NCBI RefSeq assembly: GCF_041914405.1
Contig: NZ_JAYSDK010000003.1
Span: forward strand, 62,001 to 126,000
Direction: 5' to 3'
DNA length: 64,000 nucleotides
DNA from: Zoogloea sp041914405
GTDB lineage: Bacteria > Pseudomonadota > Gammaproteobacteria > Burkholderiales > Rhodocyclaceae
The position numbers and the translations under genes were made by a program. The notes below the pieces were generated by a model. That model was given only the letters and a program-made list of their open reading frames with translations. It made no database searches and was not told where the DNA came from. Each line of letters starts with the position of its first letter. Positions within the stretch are counted from its first letter, which is position 1. This document shows, in pieces, positions 7,538 to 16,725 of this stretch.

Positions 7538-8590
7538 ATGTCGCGATACTTCTCTCATCTGTGCGCCGGCCTAATGGCCGGCCTGGTGCTCGTCCATGGG
7601 CCGCTGCTGGCGGCCGATGGGGCGGATGCTGTTCCTACTGTCCAAGTTCATGCGCTCGCCCGTGCCGGCGCCTATGCCAGCGAAGCCGTCATCGAGGCTG
7701 TCCGTCAGGCTACCGTCGCGTCCCAGGTCCAGGGGAGGGTGCTGGAGGCCAAGGTGGATGCTGGCGCACGGGTGCGCCAGGGCGAGGTGTTGATGCGCAT
7801 CGACACCCGCGAGGCCGACCAGGCGGTAGCCGCTGCGGCAGCCAACGTGGCTGCGGCCCAGGCAAGGCTCGGCGACGTGCGCCTGAGCCTGGAGCGGACC
7901 CGCAGTCTGAAGGCACGCAACTTCATCAGCGCCGCCGCCCTCGACCAAGCTCAGGTGGCCTATGACACGGCGCTGGCCCAGCAGAAGGCGGCAGAAGCCG
8001 GGCGGGCGCAGGCAGCCGCCTCCCGAGGATTCGCCACCGTTACCTCGCCGCTAAATGGTGTCGTTGCCCAGCGCCTCACCGAGGCAGGTGAAATGGCCCA
8101 GCCAGGGCGTCCGCTGCTGATCGTCTATGAGCCGGGCAGCCTGCGTGCGGTGGCCGATGTACCCCAGGCCCGGCTGGCTGATTTGGCCAAGGCTGGCATG
8201 AAGGCTCGGGTCGAGTTTCCCGAGTCCGGGCGCTGGCTCGATGCGGCGTCCGTCGTCGTACTGCCGGCGGCCGACCCGCGGACCCACACGGCCCGCGTGC
8301 GGGTGAACCTGCCTACGGATGTTACGGGTGTGGTGCCGGGCATGGCGGCGCGTGTGCATTTTGCGGTCGGCGAGGCGCCGCGCATCGCGGTGCCGGCGGC
8401 GGCGGTGCTGCGTCGCGGCGAGCTGACTGGCATCTACGTGGCGGACGGCAAGGGTGGCTTCAGCCTGCGCCAGCTGCGCCTCGGCAACGCGCTGGACGAC
8501 GGCAGCGTCGAGGTGCTGGCCGGCCTTGCCGGCGGCGAGAGCGTGGCCCTCGACCCGGTACGTGCCGGCCTCGCCCGGAAGGCCCGCTAA
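7538..8590 (+). CDS. RND efflux periplasmic adaptor (membrane fusion protein)
   Basis: This is a 350-residue HlyD/AcrA-type adaptor that links an inner-membrane RND pump to an outer-membrane channel. It has an N-terminal signal sequence (about residues 1-25), a split lipoyl domain around SQVQGRVLEAKVDAGARVRQGEVL, and an alpha-helical hairpin of about 70 residues rich in Ala, Gln and Arg. Beta-barrel and membrane-proximal domains follow (RIAVPAAAVLRRG). The start codon directly abuts the palindromic operator. It is followed after two bases by the pump gene. No TolC-like outer-membrane gene is present in the operon. Confidence 0.9.
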   Translation: MSRYFSHLCAGLMAGLVLVHGPLLAADGADAVPTVQVHALARAGAYASEAVIEAVRQATVASQVQGRVLEAKVDAGARVRQGEVLMRIDTREADQAVAAAAANVAAAQARLGDVRLSLERTRSLKARNFISAAALDQAQVAYDTALAQQKAAEAGRAQAAASRGFATVTSPLNGVVAQRLTEAGEMAQPGRPLLIVYEPGSLRAVADVPQARLADLAKAGMKARVEFPESGRWLDAASVVVLPAADPRTHTARVRVNLPTDVTGVVPGMAARVHFAVGEAPRIAVPAAAVLRRGELTGIYVADGKGGFSLRQLRLGNALDDGSVEVLAGLAGGESVALDPVRAGLARKAR

Positions 8591-8592
8591 CC

Positions 8593-11500
8593 ATGGGTAT
8601 TGCCGGACGTCTTGCGGCGCTGTTCCAGCGCAATGCCCTCACACCTCTGCTGGCCTTGGTGCTGATGCTGCTCGGCGTGTTTGCCGCGCTGATCACGCCG
8701 AAGGAGGAAGAACCGCAGATCGACGTGACGATGGCCGACGTGATGGTGGCCTTTCCCGGTGCCTCGGCGAAGGACGTTGAAGCCCTCGTCGCGCGGCCGG
8801 CGGAGCAGGTGTTGTCGCGCATCGCCGGTATGGATCACGTGTTCTCGGTGTCGCGCCCGGGCATGGCGGTGATCACCGTGCAGTTCAAGGTCGGCGTGAA
8901 GAACCAGGACGCCATCGTGCGCCTGTACGACACCATCCACAGCCACCGGGACTGGATTTCTCCCGAGCTCGGCGTGGCCGAGCCGATCATCAAGCCGAAG
9001 GGCATCGACGACGTGCCGATCGTGGCCCTCACGCTGTGGACGCGGGATGAGACCCGTTCGGCCTTCGACCTGCAGCAGATCGGTCGTGCGGTCGAGGTGG
9101 AGCTCAAGCGCGTCAAAGGAACCCGCGACGTCAGCACCATCGGTGGTCCCGGCCACGTGCTGCGTGTGCTGCTCGATGTGGGGCGGATGAACGCCTTCGG
9201 TATCACGCCGCAGGACCTGAAGGGCGCGCTGCTGCTCGCCAATGCATCCCAGCCGAGCGGTGTGCTGACCCGCGCCAACCAGGAGGTGCTGGTGCAGACC
9301 GGCACCTACGTGGAGAGCGCCGCCGACGTGCGGGGCCTGGTGGTTGGCGTGTCCGGCGGCAAGCCGGTGCATGTGGCCGATGTGGCGACGGTGCTCGATG
9401 GGCCGGATCAGCCGTCCCGCTATGTGTGGCACGGCCTCGGCAAGGGGGCGCCGGATGCCGGCGCGGCGGCCGGCGAGCGCTTCCCGGCGGTGACCCTGTC
9501 GATCTCCAAGAAGCCGGGCGAAAACGCTGCTGACGTGGCCGACGGCGTGATCCGCCGCATCGATGCCCTGAAGGGCAGCATCGTGCCGGACGGTGTCGAG
9601 GTGACGATCACCCGCAACTACGGCGCGACGGCCACCGAGAAGGCCGACAAGCTGATCGGCAAGCTGGTCTTCGCGACCTCGGCGGTGGTGCTGCTGGTGT
9701 TCTTCGCGCTGGGCAAGCGCGAGGCGGTGATCGTCGGCGCGGCGGTGACCCTGACCCTGGCTGCGACGCTGTTCGCGTCCTGGGCCTGGGGCTTCACCCT
9801 GAACCGGGTCAGCCTTTTCGCGCTGATCTTCTCGATCGGCATCCTGGTGGACGACGCCATTGTGGTCGTCGAGAACATCCACCGCTGGCACGCCCTGGAG
9901 CCGGGCAAGCCCTTGTGGCAGCTGATTCCGAAGGCGGTGGACGAGGTCGGCGGGCCGACCATCCTGGCCACTTTCACGGTCATCGCGGCGCTGTTGCCGA
10001 TGGCCTTCGTCAGCGGCCTGATGGGCCCCTACATGAGCCCGATCCCGATCAACGCGTCGATGGGCATGTTCATCTCGCTGGCGGTGGCCTTCGTGGTGAC
10101 CCCGTGGCTGGCCGGCAAGCTGATGAAGGGCGGGCATGCGTCTCCCGAGGCCGAGGACGCGCAAACGCCGCCGGACCACGGCCCCGACCGCCTCACCCGC
10201 CGCCTCGAAGCCCTGTTCCGCCGCCTGATGACGCCGCTGCTCGATCCGGTACGTGGCGGCCGCGCGCGCGCCAAGCTGTGGTTCGGCGTGGTGCTGGCGA
10301 TCGCCCTGTCGGTGTCGCTGGCCGTGGTGCAGTTGGTCGTGCTGAAGATGCTGCCCTTCGACAACAAGAGCGAGTTTCAGGTGGTCCTCGACATGCCGGT
10401 CGGCACGCCGGTCGAGGCTACGGCCGAGGTGTTGCGTGAAATCGGTGCCGAGCTGGCCAAGGTCGATGAGGTCACCGACTTCCAGGCTTACGCCGGCACC
10501 GCGTCGCCGATCAACTTCAATGGCCTAGTCCGCCAGTATTACCTGCGTGCCCAGCCCGAGATGGGCGACATCCAGGTGAATCTGGTGGACAAGCATCACC
10601 GCAGCCGGCAGAGCCATGAGATCGCAGTGAGCGTGCGCGACGCGGTGGCCGCCATCGCCAAGAAGCATGGCGGCAACGCCAAGGTCGTGGAGGTGCCGCC
10701 AGGGCCGCCAGTGCTGTCGCCGATCGTCGCCGAGGTGTATGGCCCCGACTACGCCGGGCAGGTCGCGGTGGCCGGCAAGGTGCGTGCGGCTTTCGAGGCC
10801 AGCGCGGACATCGTCGGCGTGGATGACACGGTGGACGAGGCGGCGCCCAAGCTGGTGTTGCGCGTCAACCAGGCCAAGGCGGCCCAGCTCGGCGTGGCCC
10901 AGGCCGACATCGTCGAAGTGGTTCGGCTGGGCCTCGGCGGCGAGAACGTCACGCCGGTGCATGGCGGCGACAACAAGTACGAGATCCCGGTGCGCCTGAC
11001 ACTGCCGTCGGAAGACCTGTCGGGCATCGAGCAGATCCTGCAGATGCGCGTCCGCGCCCGTGCAGCGGAGGCCGGCGGTGCGCTGGTGCCGGTGTCGGAG
11101 CTGGTTCAGGTGGAGTCGACGCGGCGGGAGCAGGTGATTTACCACAAGGACCTGCTGCCGGTGGTCTATGTGACCGGCGACATGGGTGGCAAGCTGGATT
11201 CGCCGCTGTACGGCATGTTCGACATCCGCAGCCGGGTGAAGGACCTGTCGCTGGTCGGCGAGCGCCTGGCCGGCACTCTTGACGAATGGTTCATCCATCA
11301 GCCGGACGACCCCTACGCAGCCTACGCCATCAAGTGGGATGGCGAATGGCAGATCACCTACGAGACTTTCCGCGACATGGGTGCCGCCTACGCGGTGGGC
11401 CTGGTGCTGATCTACGTGCTGGTGGTGGCCCAGTTCCGTAGCTACCTGGTGCCGCTGATCATCATGGCGCCGATCCCGCTGACCCTCATTGGCGTGATGC

Positions 11501-11868
11501 CGGGGCATGCACTGCTGCACAGCCAGTTCACCGCCACCAGCATGATCGGGATGATTGCGCTGGCCGGCATCATCGTGCGCAACTCCATCCTGCTGGTGGA
11601 TTTCATCGACCAGCAGGTAGCGGCCGGCGTGCCGATGGCGGAGGCCACCATCCACGCGGCGGCGGTGCGCGCCAAGCCGATCGGCCTGACCGGCCTGGCG
11701 GCGATGATCGGTGCGCTGTTCATCCTCGACGACCCCATCTTCAACGGGCTGGCGATCAGCCTGATCTTCGGCGTGCTGGTCTCCACGCTGCTGACCCTGG
11801 TCGTCATTCCGGTTTTGTACTTTGCCGCTACCTACGGGCGCGGCGCGCACGGCGGAGAGCCATCATGA
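8593..11868 (+). CDS. RND-superfamily efflux pump permease
   Basis: This is a 1091-residue inner-membrane proton-driven pump of the AcrB/HAE family. It has the typical two-fold layout: TM1 near residues 12-32, a large periplasmic loop, a TM bundle, a second loop and a second bundle. The proton-relay motif GILVDDAIVVVENIHRW with its paired Asp lies in TM4, and the family motif PKEEEPQIDVT follows TM1. The loops contain the porter subdomains. The short pump subclass, the lack of an outer-membrane gene, and the downstream DUF2892 gene set it apart from classic AcrAB-TolC. The substrate is unknown; control by a thiol/persulfide sensor would point to sulfur or oxidative stress. Confidence 0.92.
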   Translation: MGIAGRLAALFQRNALTPLLALVLMLLGVFAALITPKEEEPQIDVTMADVMVAFPGASAKDVEALVARPAEQVLSRIAGMDHVFSVSRPGMAVITVQFKVGVKNQDAIVRLYDTIHSHRDWISPELGVAEPIIKPKGIDDVPIVALTLWTRDETRSAFDLQQIGRAVEVELKRVKGTRDVSTIGGPGHVLRVLLDVGRMNAFGITPQDLKGALLLANASQPSGVLTRANQEVLVQTGTYVESAADVRGLVVGVSGGKPVHVADVATVLDGPDQPSRYVWHGLGKGAPDAGAAAGERFPAVTLSISKKPGENAADVADGVIRRIDALKGSIVPDGVEVTITRNYGATATEKADKLIGKLVFATSAVVLLVFFALGKREAVIVGAAVTLTLAATLFASWAWGFTLNRVSLFALIFSIGILVDDAIVVVENIHRWHALEPGKPLWQLIPKAVDEVGGPTILATFTVIAALLPMAFVSGLMGPYMSPIPINASMGMFISLAVAFVVTPWLAGKLMKGGHASPEAEDAQTPPDHGPDRLTRRLEALFRRLMTPLLDPVRGGRARAKLWFGVVLAIALSVSLAVVQLVVLKMLPFDNKSEFQVVLDMPVGTPVEATAEVLREIGAELAKVDEVTDFQAYAGTASPINFNGLVRQYYLRAQPEMGDIQVNLVDKHHRSRQSHEIAVSVRDAVAAIAKKHGGNAKVVEVPPGPPVLSPIVAEVYGPDYAGQVAVAGKVRAAFEASADIVGVDDTVDEAAPKLVLRVNQAKAAQLGVAQADIVEVVRLGLGGENVTPVHGGDNKYEIPVRLTLPSEDLSGIEQILQMRVRARAAEAGGALVPVSELVQVESTRREQVIYHKDLLPVVYVTGDMGGKLDSPLYGMFDIRSRVKDLSLVGERLAGTLDEWFIHQPDDPYAAYAIKWDGEWQITYETFRDMGAAYAVGLVLIYVLVVAQFRSYLVPLIIMAPIPLTLIGVMPGHALLHSQFTATSMIGMIALAGIIVRNSILLVDFIDQQVAAGVPMAEATIHAAAVRAKPIGLTGLAAMIGALFILDDPIFNGLAISLIFGVLVSTLLTLVVIPVLYFAATYGRGAHGGEPS

Positions 11869-12089
11869 AGCTGAACATCAACCAATGGGTGCGGGTGTTT
11901 GCCGGCACCTTCGTGCTCGTCTCCCTAGGCCTTGGCGTGGAGGGCAGCCCCTTCTTCGTCAGCCACAACTTCCTGTGGTTCACCGCCTTCGTTGGGGCCA
12001 ACCTGCTGCAGAGCGGTTTCACGCATTTCTGCCCGCTGGAGAACATCCTGCGCAAGTTCGGTGTGAAGGACGAGGTCGGCTGCCGCTGA
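11865..12089 (+). CDS. DUF2892 small inner-membrane protein
   Basis: This is a 74-residue protein with two hydrophobic segments (about residues 11-27 and 36-50) and the DUF2892 closing motif FCPLENILRKFG, which contains a conserved Cys-Pro. Its ATG overlaps the stop of the pump gene (ATGA), so it is translationally coupled. The same domain forms the membrane tail of the rhodanese YgaP, and it is often found in operons controlled by persulfide-sensing ArsR-type repressors. That context is the main hint that this efflux operon handles reactive sulfur. The molecular role is unknown. Confidence 0.8.
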   Translation: MKLNINQWVRVFAGTFVLVSLGLGVEGSPFFVSHNFLWFTAFVGANLLQSGFTHFCPLENILRKFGVKDEVGCR

Positions 12090-12149
12090 TTGTGACGAGG
12101 CGTGGCGGCGCCTCAAGCTTTGGAGCCGCAGGCCGTACACCTGCGGGTC

Positions 12150-15100
12150 ATGAGTTCGATACCCGCAACCCCGTCCAGCCGCATCCGGGCCATCCTTCGC
12201 CACCTGCGCAGCCTGCCCGGTACGGAGCGGCGCTGGTTTGGTCTGGTTCTCGGGCTTGGCCTGCTGCTTACCGGCTGGGGCTGGTCCTATCTGCGTAACC
12301 AGGATGCGGAGTTTGAGCAGGCCCGCCACGAAGCGGCGGCCGATCGGCTGGAGCACCAGCTGAAGGAGCGTTTCGGCAAGGTCGATTTCATCCTGCGTGG
12401 AGTCACAGGGCTGTTCTCCGCCCAGTACCTGATCGAGCGGCGGGAGTTCGAAACCTATGTGGCCGGTCTGAAGCCGACCGAGGCCTTGCCCGAAGTGCTG
12501 GGGCTCGGCTTTGCGCGAGGCGTCGAAGTTTCCCGCATCCCCGCCGTCGAGGCCCTGCTGACGGCCAGTTACGGCAAGCCGACCCGCGTGCTGCCGCCGC
12601 CCAATCCGCGCGGGCGGCACCGTAGTTTTCCGCTGATCTACCTGTGGCCGTTGAGCGAGCGGGCGGATAGGGTGATTGGCTTCGACGCCTACGCCGACCC
12701 AGTGCGCCGGCAGGCCATGGATGCAGCCCTGAAATCCGGTGAGATGGCGATGAGTGCCCCCGCCACGCTGACCGGTCGTAATGCGGATGAGTTGGTGCCC
12801 GGCGTGGTCCTCTACCGGGCGGCCAGGCCGCTGGACGAGATCGGCGGGGGAGAGGGGGACGCTGCCGAGGGCCTGGTGGTGTTGGCGATTGCCGTGACGC
12901 CGATGTTCGACACTCTGCGGGCGGCGGCCATCGCCGGCTACGATCTGGTGGTGGACGACATCACCGACGGGCAGCCCCTGCGTGTCTATGCGGACCAGGC
13001 GGTCATCCAGGCGCCGCCGGTGGCGGTACGCGAAGTGCATTTCGGCGAGCGCGACTGGCGTCTGTCGATTCTGCCGCCGCCACCGACCGGGCAGTGGGCG
13101 TCATCGACGCTGGCGGCGGCGGGGGGCGGCGTGGCGAGTGTGCTGCTGGCCCTTGTGGTGGCCAGCCTGGCGGGGCAACAGAAGCGGGCGGAGGGACTGG
13201 CCGCCGACATGACCCGCGAACTGCGCGCCAGCGAGAAGCGCTTTGAGCTGGCGGTGTCGGCGACCGATGAAGGCATCTGGGAATGGCAGGCCGATCGGCA
13301 CGAGATCTTCCTGTCGCCGCGCTGCGACCGCCTGCTGGGTTATCCGGAAGGTGGGTTGCCGCGCAGTGGACGGGGCATCCTGCGTTCCATGTCGGTGTCC
13401 GGGCGGCATGACTTCATCGCGGCTTTCCGCGGCCTGACCCGCGACGCCCGCGCCCTCGACTGCGTGGTGTCGATTGCCCGTATCGATGGCAGCATGGGTT
13501 GGTTCCACCTGGCCGGCAAGGCCGAGTTCGATGCGGCCGGCAAGCCGCTGCGCACGGCCGGTGCCGCCTCTGATGTGACGGCCTTGCGGCGTGCCCGCCA
13601 GGCCGTGGTCGACTCCCATGCCCGCCTCGACGCGCTCTACCAGCACGCTTCCCTGGGCATGGCCCTGATCGACACGGCGGGGCGTTACCTGCAGGCCAAT
13701 CCGGCCTTCTGCCGCATCACCGGCTATGCCGAGGACGAACTGCACGCAGGGCTCGAGCTGGAGCCTGGGGGGGCGTCGGAGAAGGCCACGGATGCGGAGC
13801 CGGCGGTGGCCGCCAGCGCCCGCGAGACCGAGTTCGTGCGCAAGGACGGGCGGCGCGTGCCGGTTCTGGTGACGACTACTGTGGTCGGTGGCAGTGATGG
13901 CCAGCGCTGGCTCATCGTCGAGGATGTGACGGCCCGGAAGGCCGAGCAGCAAGCCATCCAGGAGGCCCACGCGACCAACGAATCCCTGATCGCGGCGATG
14001 CCGGACATGCTGTTCCAGCTCAACGACGAGATGCGCATCGTGCGCTACCACGCGGACAGCCGGGAAGTCCTGTCGATGCCGCCGGAGGCCTTTCTCGGCA
14101 AGCGCCTGGACGAGTCGCTGTCGCCGGACATGGCGCGCCGCTTTGCCGACGCGGCCCAGGCCGCGTCGCGCAGCGGCCTGTTGCAGCGGATCGAGTACAC
14201 ATCGGCAAGAGGCGGCCGGCAACGTCATTTCGAGGCCCGCTTCCGGGCCGTGCGCACGGGTGGTGCGCTGGCCGTCATCCGTGACATGACCGATCTCAAG
14301 GAGGCCGAACTGGCCCTGCGTGAGAGCGAGGCGCGCTGGCAGTTCGCGCTGGATGGTGCCGGCGATGGGGTGTGGGACTGGAACATCGCCAGCGGGCGGG
14401 TCTTCCGCTCCCCGCGCTGGCTGAGCATGCTCGGCTACGGGATCGAGGAGGCCGAGGAGAGTAGCCGGGAATGGGCGTGGCGCGTCCATCCCGACGATTT
14501 ATCGGGCCTGCTGGCTGCCCGTGACGCCCATCTGCGCGGCGACACCCCCTATTTCACGCACCAGACGAGGCTGCGCTGCCAGGATGGCAAATACAAATGG
14601 GTGCTGGCGCGCGGGCTGGTGGTCGAGCGTAATGACAGCGGCCGGGCGCTGCGGATGATCGGCACCCAGACCGACATCGACGAGGTGAAGGCCCGCGAGG
14701 CCCAGATACTCGATCACAACTTCGACCTTGCAACGCTGGTGGCGGCGCGCACGCGGGATCTGCAGGCCGCCAAGGAGGCCGCCGAGGCGGCCAACGAGGC
14801 TAAATCGGTCTTTCTCGCCAACATGTCCCACGAGCTGCGCACGCCGATGCATGGCGTTCTCAGCTATGCCCGCCTGGGCGAAAGCCGCATCGCCCAGGCC
14901 GGCCACGAGAAGCTGCGCAGCTATTTCCATCGTATCCGGGTCAGCGGCGAGCGCCTGCTGCTCTTGCTCAACGACCTGCTCGACCTGTCCAAGCTGGAGG
15001 CGGGGCGGATGGTGCTGAACATGCAGCCGGTGGACATGGCCCGGGTTGTCCAGGACAGCCTGCGTGAGTTCGAGGCGCTGTTCCAGGCCCGCAAGCTACA

Positions 15101-15560
15101 CGTGCGGGTGGAGCGCGACGCAGAACTGCCGTTGCTCAATGGGGACGCTGCGCGCCTGGGGCAGGTGGTGATGAACCTGCTCTCCAACGCGGCCAAGTTC
15201 ACGCCGGAGGGTAAGGGCATCCTGCTGTCCCTGCGTTTCGGCCGGCTGTCCGAGGCTCGCCCGGCACGGGGGCGAGATGACGCACGGGCGATGGTGTTCA
15301 GTGTGTCGGACGAAGGGGTCGGGATTCCGGTAGACGAGCTGGGGGCGGTCTTCGACAAGTTCGTGCAGAGCAGCCGGACCCGTACCGGCGCCGGCGGGAC
15401 CGGGCTGGGCCTGGCGATCTGCCAGGAGATCGTCTCTGCGCATGGCGGATATATCCAGGCGCGCAATAATTCGGCGGGCGGTGCAGAATTCATCGTCGCA
15501 TTGCCGCTGGCAGGCCAGGACAGGCCATTGCCGGCAGAGGCTACAGAGGGAGAAACATGA
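12150..15560 (+). CDS. CHASE-PAS4 sensor histidine kinase
   Basis: This is a 1136-residue membrane sensor kinase, started at the ATG at 12150; a GTG at 12102 is also in frame. Order of domains: TM1 (about 28-45), periplasmic CHASE-type ligand domain (about 60-290), TM2 (about 315-340), and four PAS domains (about 365-480, 490-600, 610-720 and 725-855). HisKA follows with the phosphorylated His894 in MSHELRTPMHG, then HATPase with the N-box MNLLSNAAKFTPEGKG and G-boxes SDEGVGIP and GTGLGLAICQ. There is no receiver domain of its own. The next gene, coupled by ATGA, is a receiver protein and the likely phosphate acceptor. The ligand is unknown. Confidence 0.92.
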   Translation: MSSIPATPSSRIRAILRHLRSLPGTERRWFGLVLGLGLLLTGWGWSYLRNQDAEFEQARHEAAADRLEHQLKERFGKVDFILRGVTGLFSAQYLIERREFETYVAGLKPTEALPEVLGLGFARGVEVSRIPAVEALLTASYGKPTRVLPPPNPRGRHRSFPLIYLWPLSERADRVIGFDAYADPVRRQAMDAALKSGEMAMSAPATLTGRNADELVPGVVLYRAARPLDEIGGGEGDAAEGLVVLAIAVTPMFDTLRAAAIAGYDLVVDDITDGQPLRVYADQAVIQAPPVAVREVHFGERDWRLSILPPPPTGQWASSTLAAAGGGVASVLLALVVASLAGQQKRAEGLAADMTRELRASEKRFELAVSATDEGIWEWQADRHEIFLSPRCDRLLGYPEGGLPRSGRGILRSMSVSGRHDFIAAFRGLTRDARALDCVVSIARIDGSMGWFHLAGKAEFDAAGKPLRTAGAASDVTALRRARQAVVDSHARLDALYQHASLGMALIDTAGRYLQANPAFCRITGYAEDELHAGLELEPGGASEKATDAEPAVAASARETEFVRKDGRRVPVLVTTTVVGGSDGQRWLIVEDVTARKAEQQAIQEAHATNESLIAAMPDMLFQLNDEMRIVRYHADSREVLSMPPEAFLGKRLDESLSPDMARRFADAAQAASRSGLLQRIEYTSARGGRQRHFEARFRAVRTGGALAVIRDMTDLKEAELALRESEARWQFALDGAGDGVWDWNIASGRVFRSPRWLSMLGYGIEEAEESSREWAWRVHPDDLSGLLAARDAHLRGDTPYFTHQTRLRCQDGKYKWVLARGLVVERNDSGRALRMIGTQTDIDEVKAREAQILDHNFDLATLVAARTRDLQAAKEAAEAANEAKSVFLANMSHELRTPMHGVLSYARLGESRIAQAGHEKLRSYFHRIRVSGERLLLLLNDLLDLSKLEAGRMVLNMQPVDMARVVQDSLREFEALFQARKLHVRVERDAELPLLNGDAARLGQVVMNLLSNAAKFTPEGKGILLSLRFGRLSEARPARGRDDARAMVFSVSDEGVGIPVDELGAVFDKFVQSSRTRTGAGGTGLGLAICQEIVSAHGGYIQARNNSAGGAEFIVALPLAGQDRPLPAEATEGET

Positions 15561-16462
15561 GCAAGGCAAAGATACTGGTGGTGGATGACGAGCCCTTCAA
15601 TCTGGACATTGTCGGCGAGTACCTGGATGAAATGGGTTTCGACCTGGTGATGGTGGATTCCGGTGAAGCCGCTTGGGAGGTCTTGAGCCAGCCTGATTCG
15701 CACTTCGACCTGGTCCTGCTCGACCGCATGATGCCGGGCATGGACGGCATCAGCGTGCTGCGCAAGATCAAGGGCGATGAGCGCCTGCGTTCGACCCCGG
15801 TGATCATGCAGACCGCGGCGACCTCGCCCGAGCAGGTCCGCGAGGGCCTGGCAGCTGGCGCCTACTACTACCTCACCAAGCCGTTTGAGGGCGAGGCGCT
15901 GCAGACTATCATCCGCTCCGCCCTCGACGACATGCGGGTACGTCGCGAGCTGACGGCCAGCCTGGCAGAACAGGCACAGGCCTTCCGGTGCATCAAGGAA
16001 GGCGAGTTCCGCATCCGCACCCTCGAGGAGGCGCGGGTGCTGGCGTCCTTCATCGCCCTGCTGGGGCCCCAGCCGGATACGCTGGCGATGGGCCTGTCCG
16101 AATTGCTGGTGAATGGCGTCGAGCATGGCAACCTGGGCATCGAGTTCGCCGAGAAGAGCCGCCTGCGCGAGACCGACTGCTGGGAAGAGGAGATCACCCG
16201 CCGGCTCGCCCTGCCCGAGAACCGCGACAAGGTCGTGCGCCTCCGGGTGCGCTGCGACGAGAGCCGCTGGGTGTTCGAGATCCGTGACGACGGCGAGGGC
16301 TTCGACTGGCGCCAGTTCCTCGATTTCGACCCGGAGCGCGCCTTCGCGCCCAACGGACGGGGCATCGCCTTGTCCCGCCAGCTGGCCTTCGCGAGCCTGA
16401 CCTACCTGCCGCCGGGCAACCAGGTGGTGGTCACGGTGCCCAAGGTCCAGGACCTGGCCTGA
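15557..16462 (+). CDS. Receiver-HATPase (anti-sigma-kinase-like) response regulator
   Basis: This is a 301-residue two-domain protein. The N-terminal receiver has the acidic pair DD (10-11), phosphoacceptor Asp56 (LLDRMMPGMDG) and the Lys of LTKPF. The C-terminal half (about 155-300) is a GHKL ATPase of the RsbW/SpoIIAB type, with MGLSELLVNGVEHGN, DDGEGFDW and NGRGIALSRQL. Such domains phosphorylate STAS anti-sigma antagonists or bind sigma factors, so phosphorylation of the receiver may switch a partner-swapping module. It is coupled by ATGA to the kinase gene and is followed, across an assembly gap, by a PP2C-type phosphatase. No STAS gene lies in the window. Confidence 0.88.
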   Translation: MSKAKILVVDDEPFNLDIVGEYLDEMGFDLVMVDSGEAAWEVLSQPDSHFDLVLLDRMMPGMDGISVLRKIKGDERLRSTPVIMQTAATSPEQVREGLAAGAYYYLTKPFEGEALQTIIRSALDDMRVRRELTASLAEQAQAFRCIKEGEFRIRTLEEARVLASFIALLGPQPDTLAMGLSELLVNGVEHGNLGIEFAEKSRLRETDCWEEEITRRLALPENRDKVVRLRVRCDESRWVFEIRDDGEGFDWRQFLDFDPERAFAPNGRGIALSRQLAFASLTYLPPGNQVVVTVPKVQDLA

Positions 16463-16725
16463 TACCTACTGGATGGATACTGCGGGCGCGCCCCTGTTTA
16501 GGGGGGCGCCCCCCCACAGCCGAGGCCCAGTGAATGGCGGAAAACCCGTGCGCGGGGGGGGGGGGGCTGGCCTCCCCGCGAAACCGAGCCACNNNNNNNN
16601 NNCGGGGCCAACCGGGGGGGGGTGCGGTGGCCCCCTGCCACTCCCGGGTCTATTACACCTTTTGTTTTCATGGGGGGGGCGCCCCTTTTGTGGGGGGCGC
16701 CCCCGCCAACTGCAGAGACCCTGTA
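16463..16725. other. Assembly gap with duplicated, degraded contig ends
   Basis: Ten Ns (16593-16602) are flanked by long G-runs. The stretch before the gap (about 16480-16555) and the stretch just before the next gene (about 16665-16750) are noisy copies of each other. Both contain GCGCCCC, GGGGGGCGCCCCC, a CAG/CAGAG segment, then AATGGC and AGAAAAACC-like bases leading into GTGCGC. The true spacer is therefore probably short, and the bases between about 16500 and 16690 should not be trusted. Any reading frame through this stretch is unreliable. Confidence 0.85.

Noticed and set aside
16534..16725. In-frame N-terminal extension of the receiver-PP2C phosphatase
   Set aside because: It runs through the N gap and error-rich G-runs; the receiver domain is complete from the ATG at 16726.
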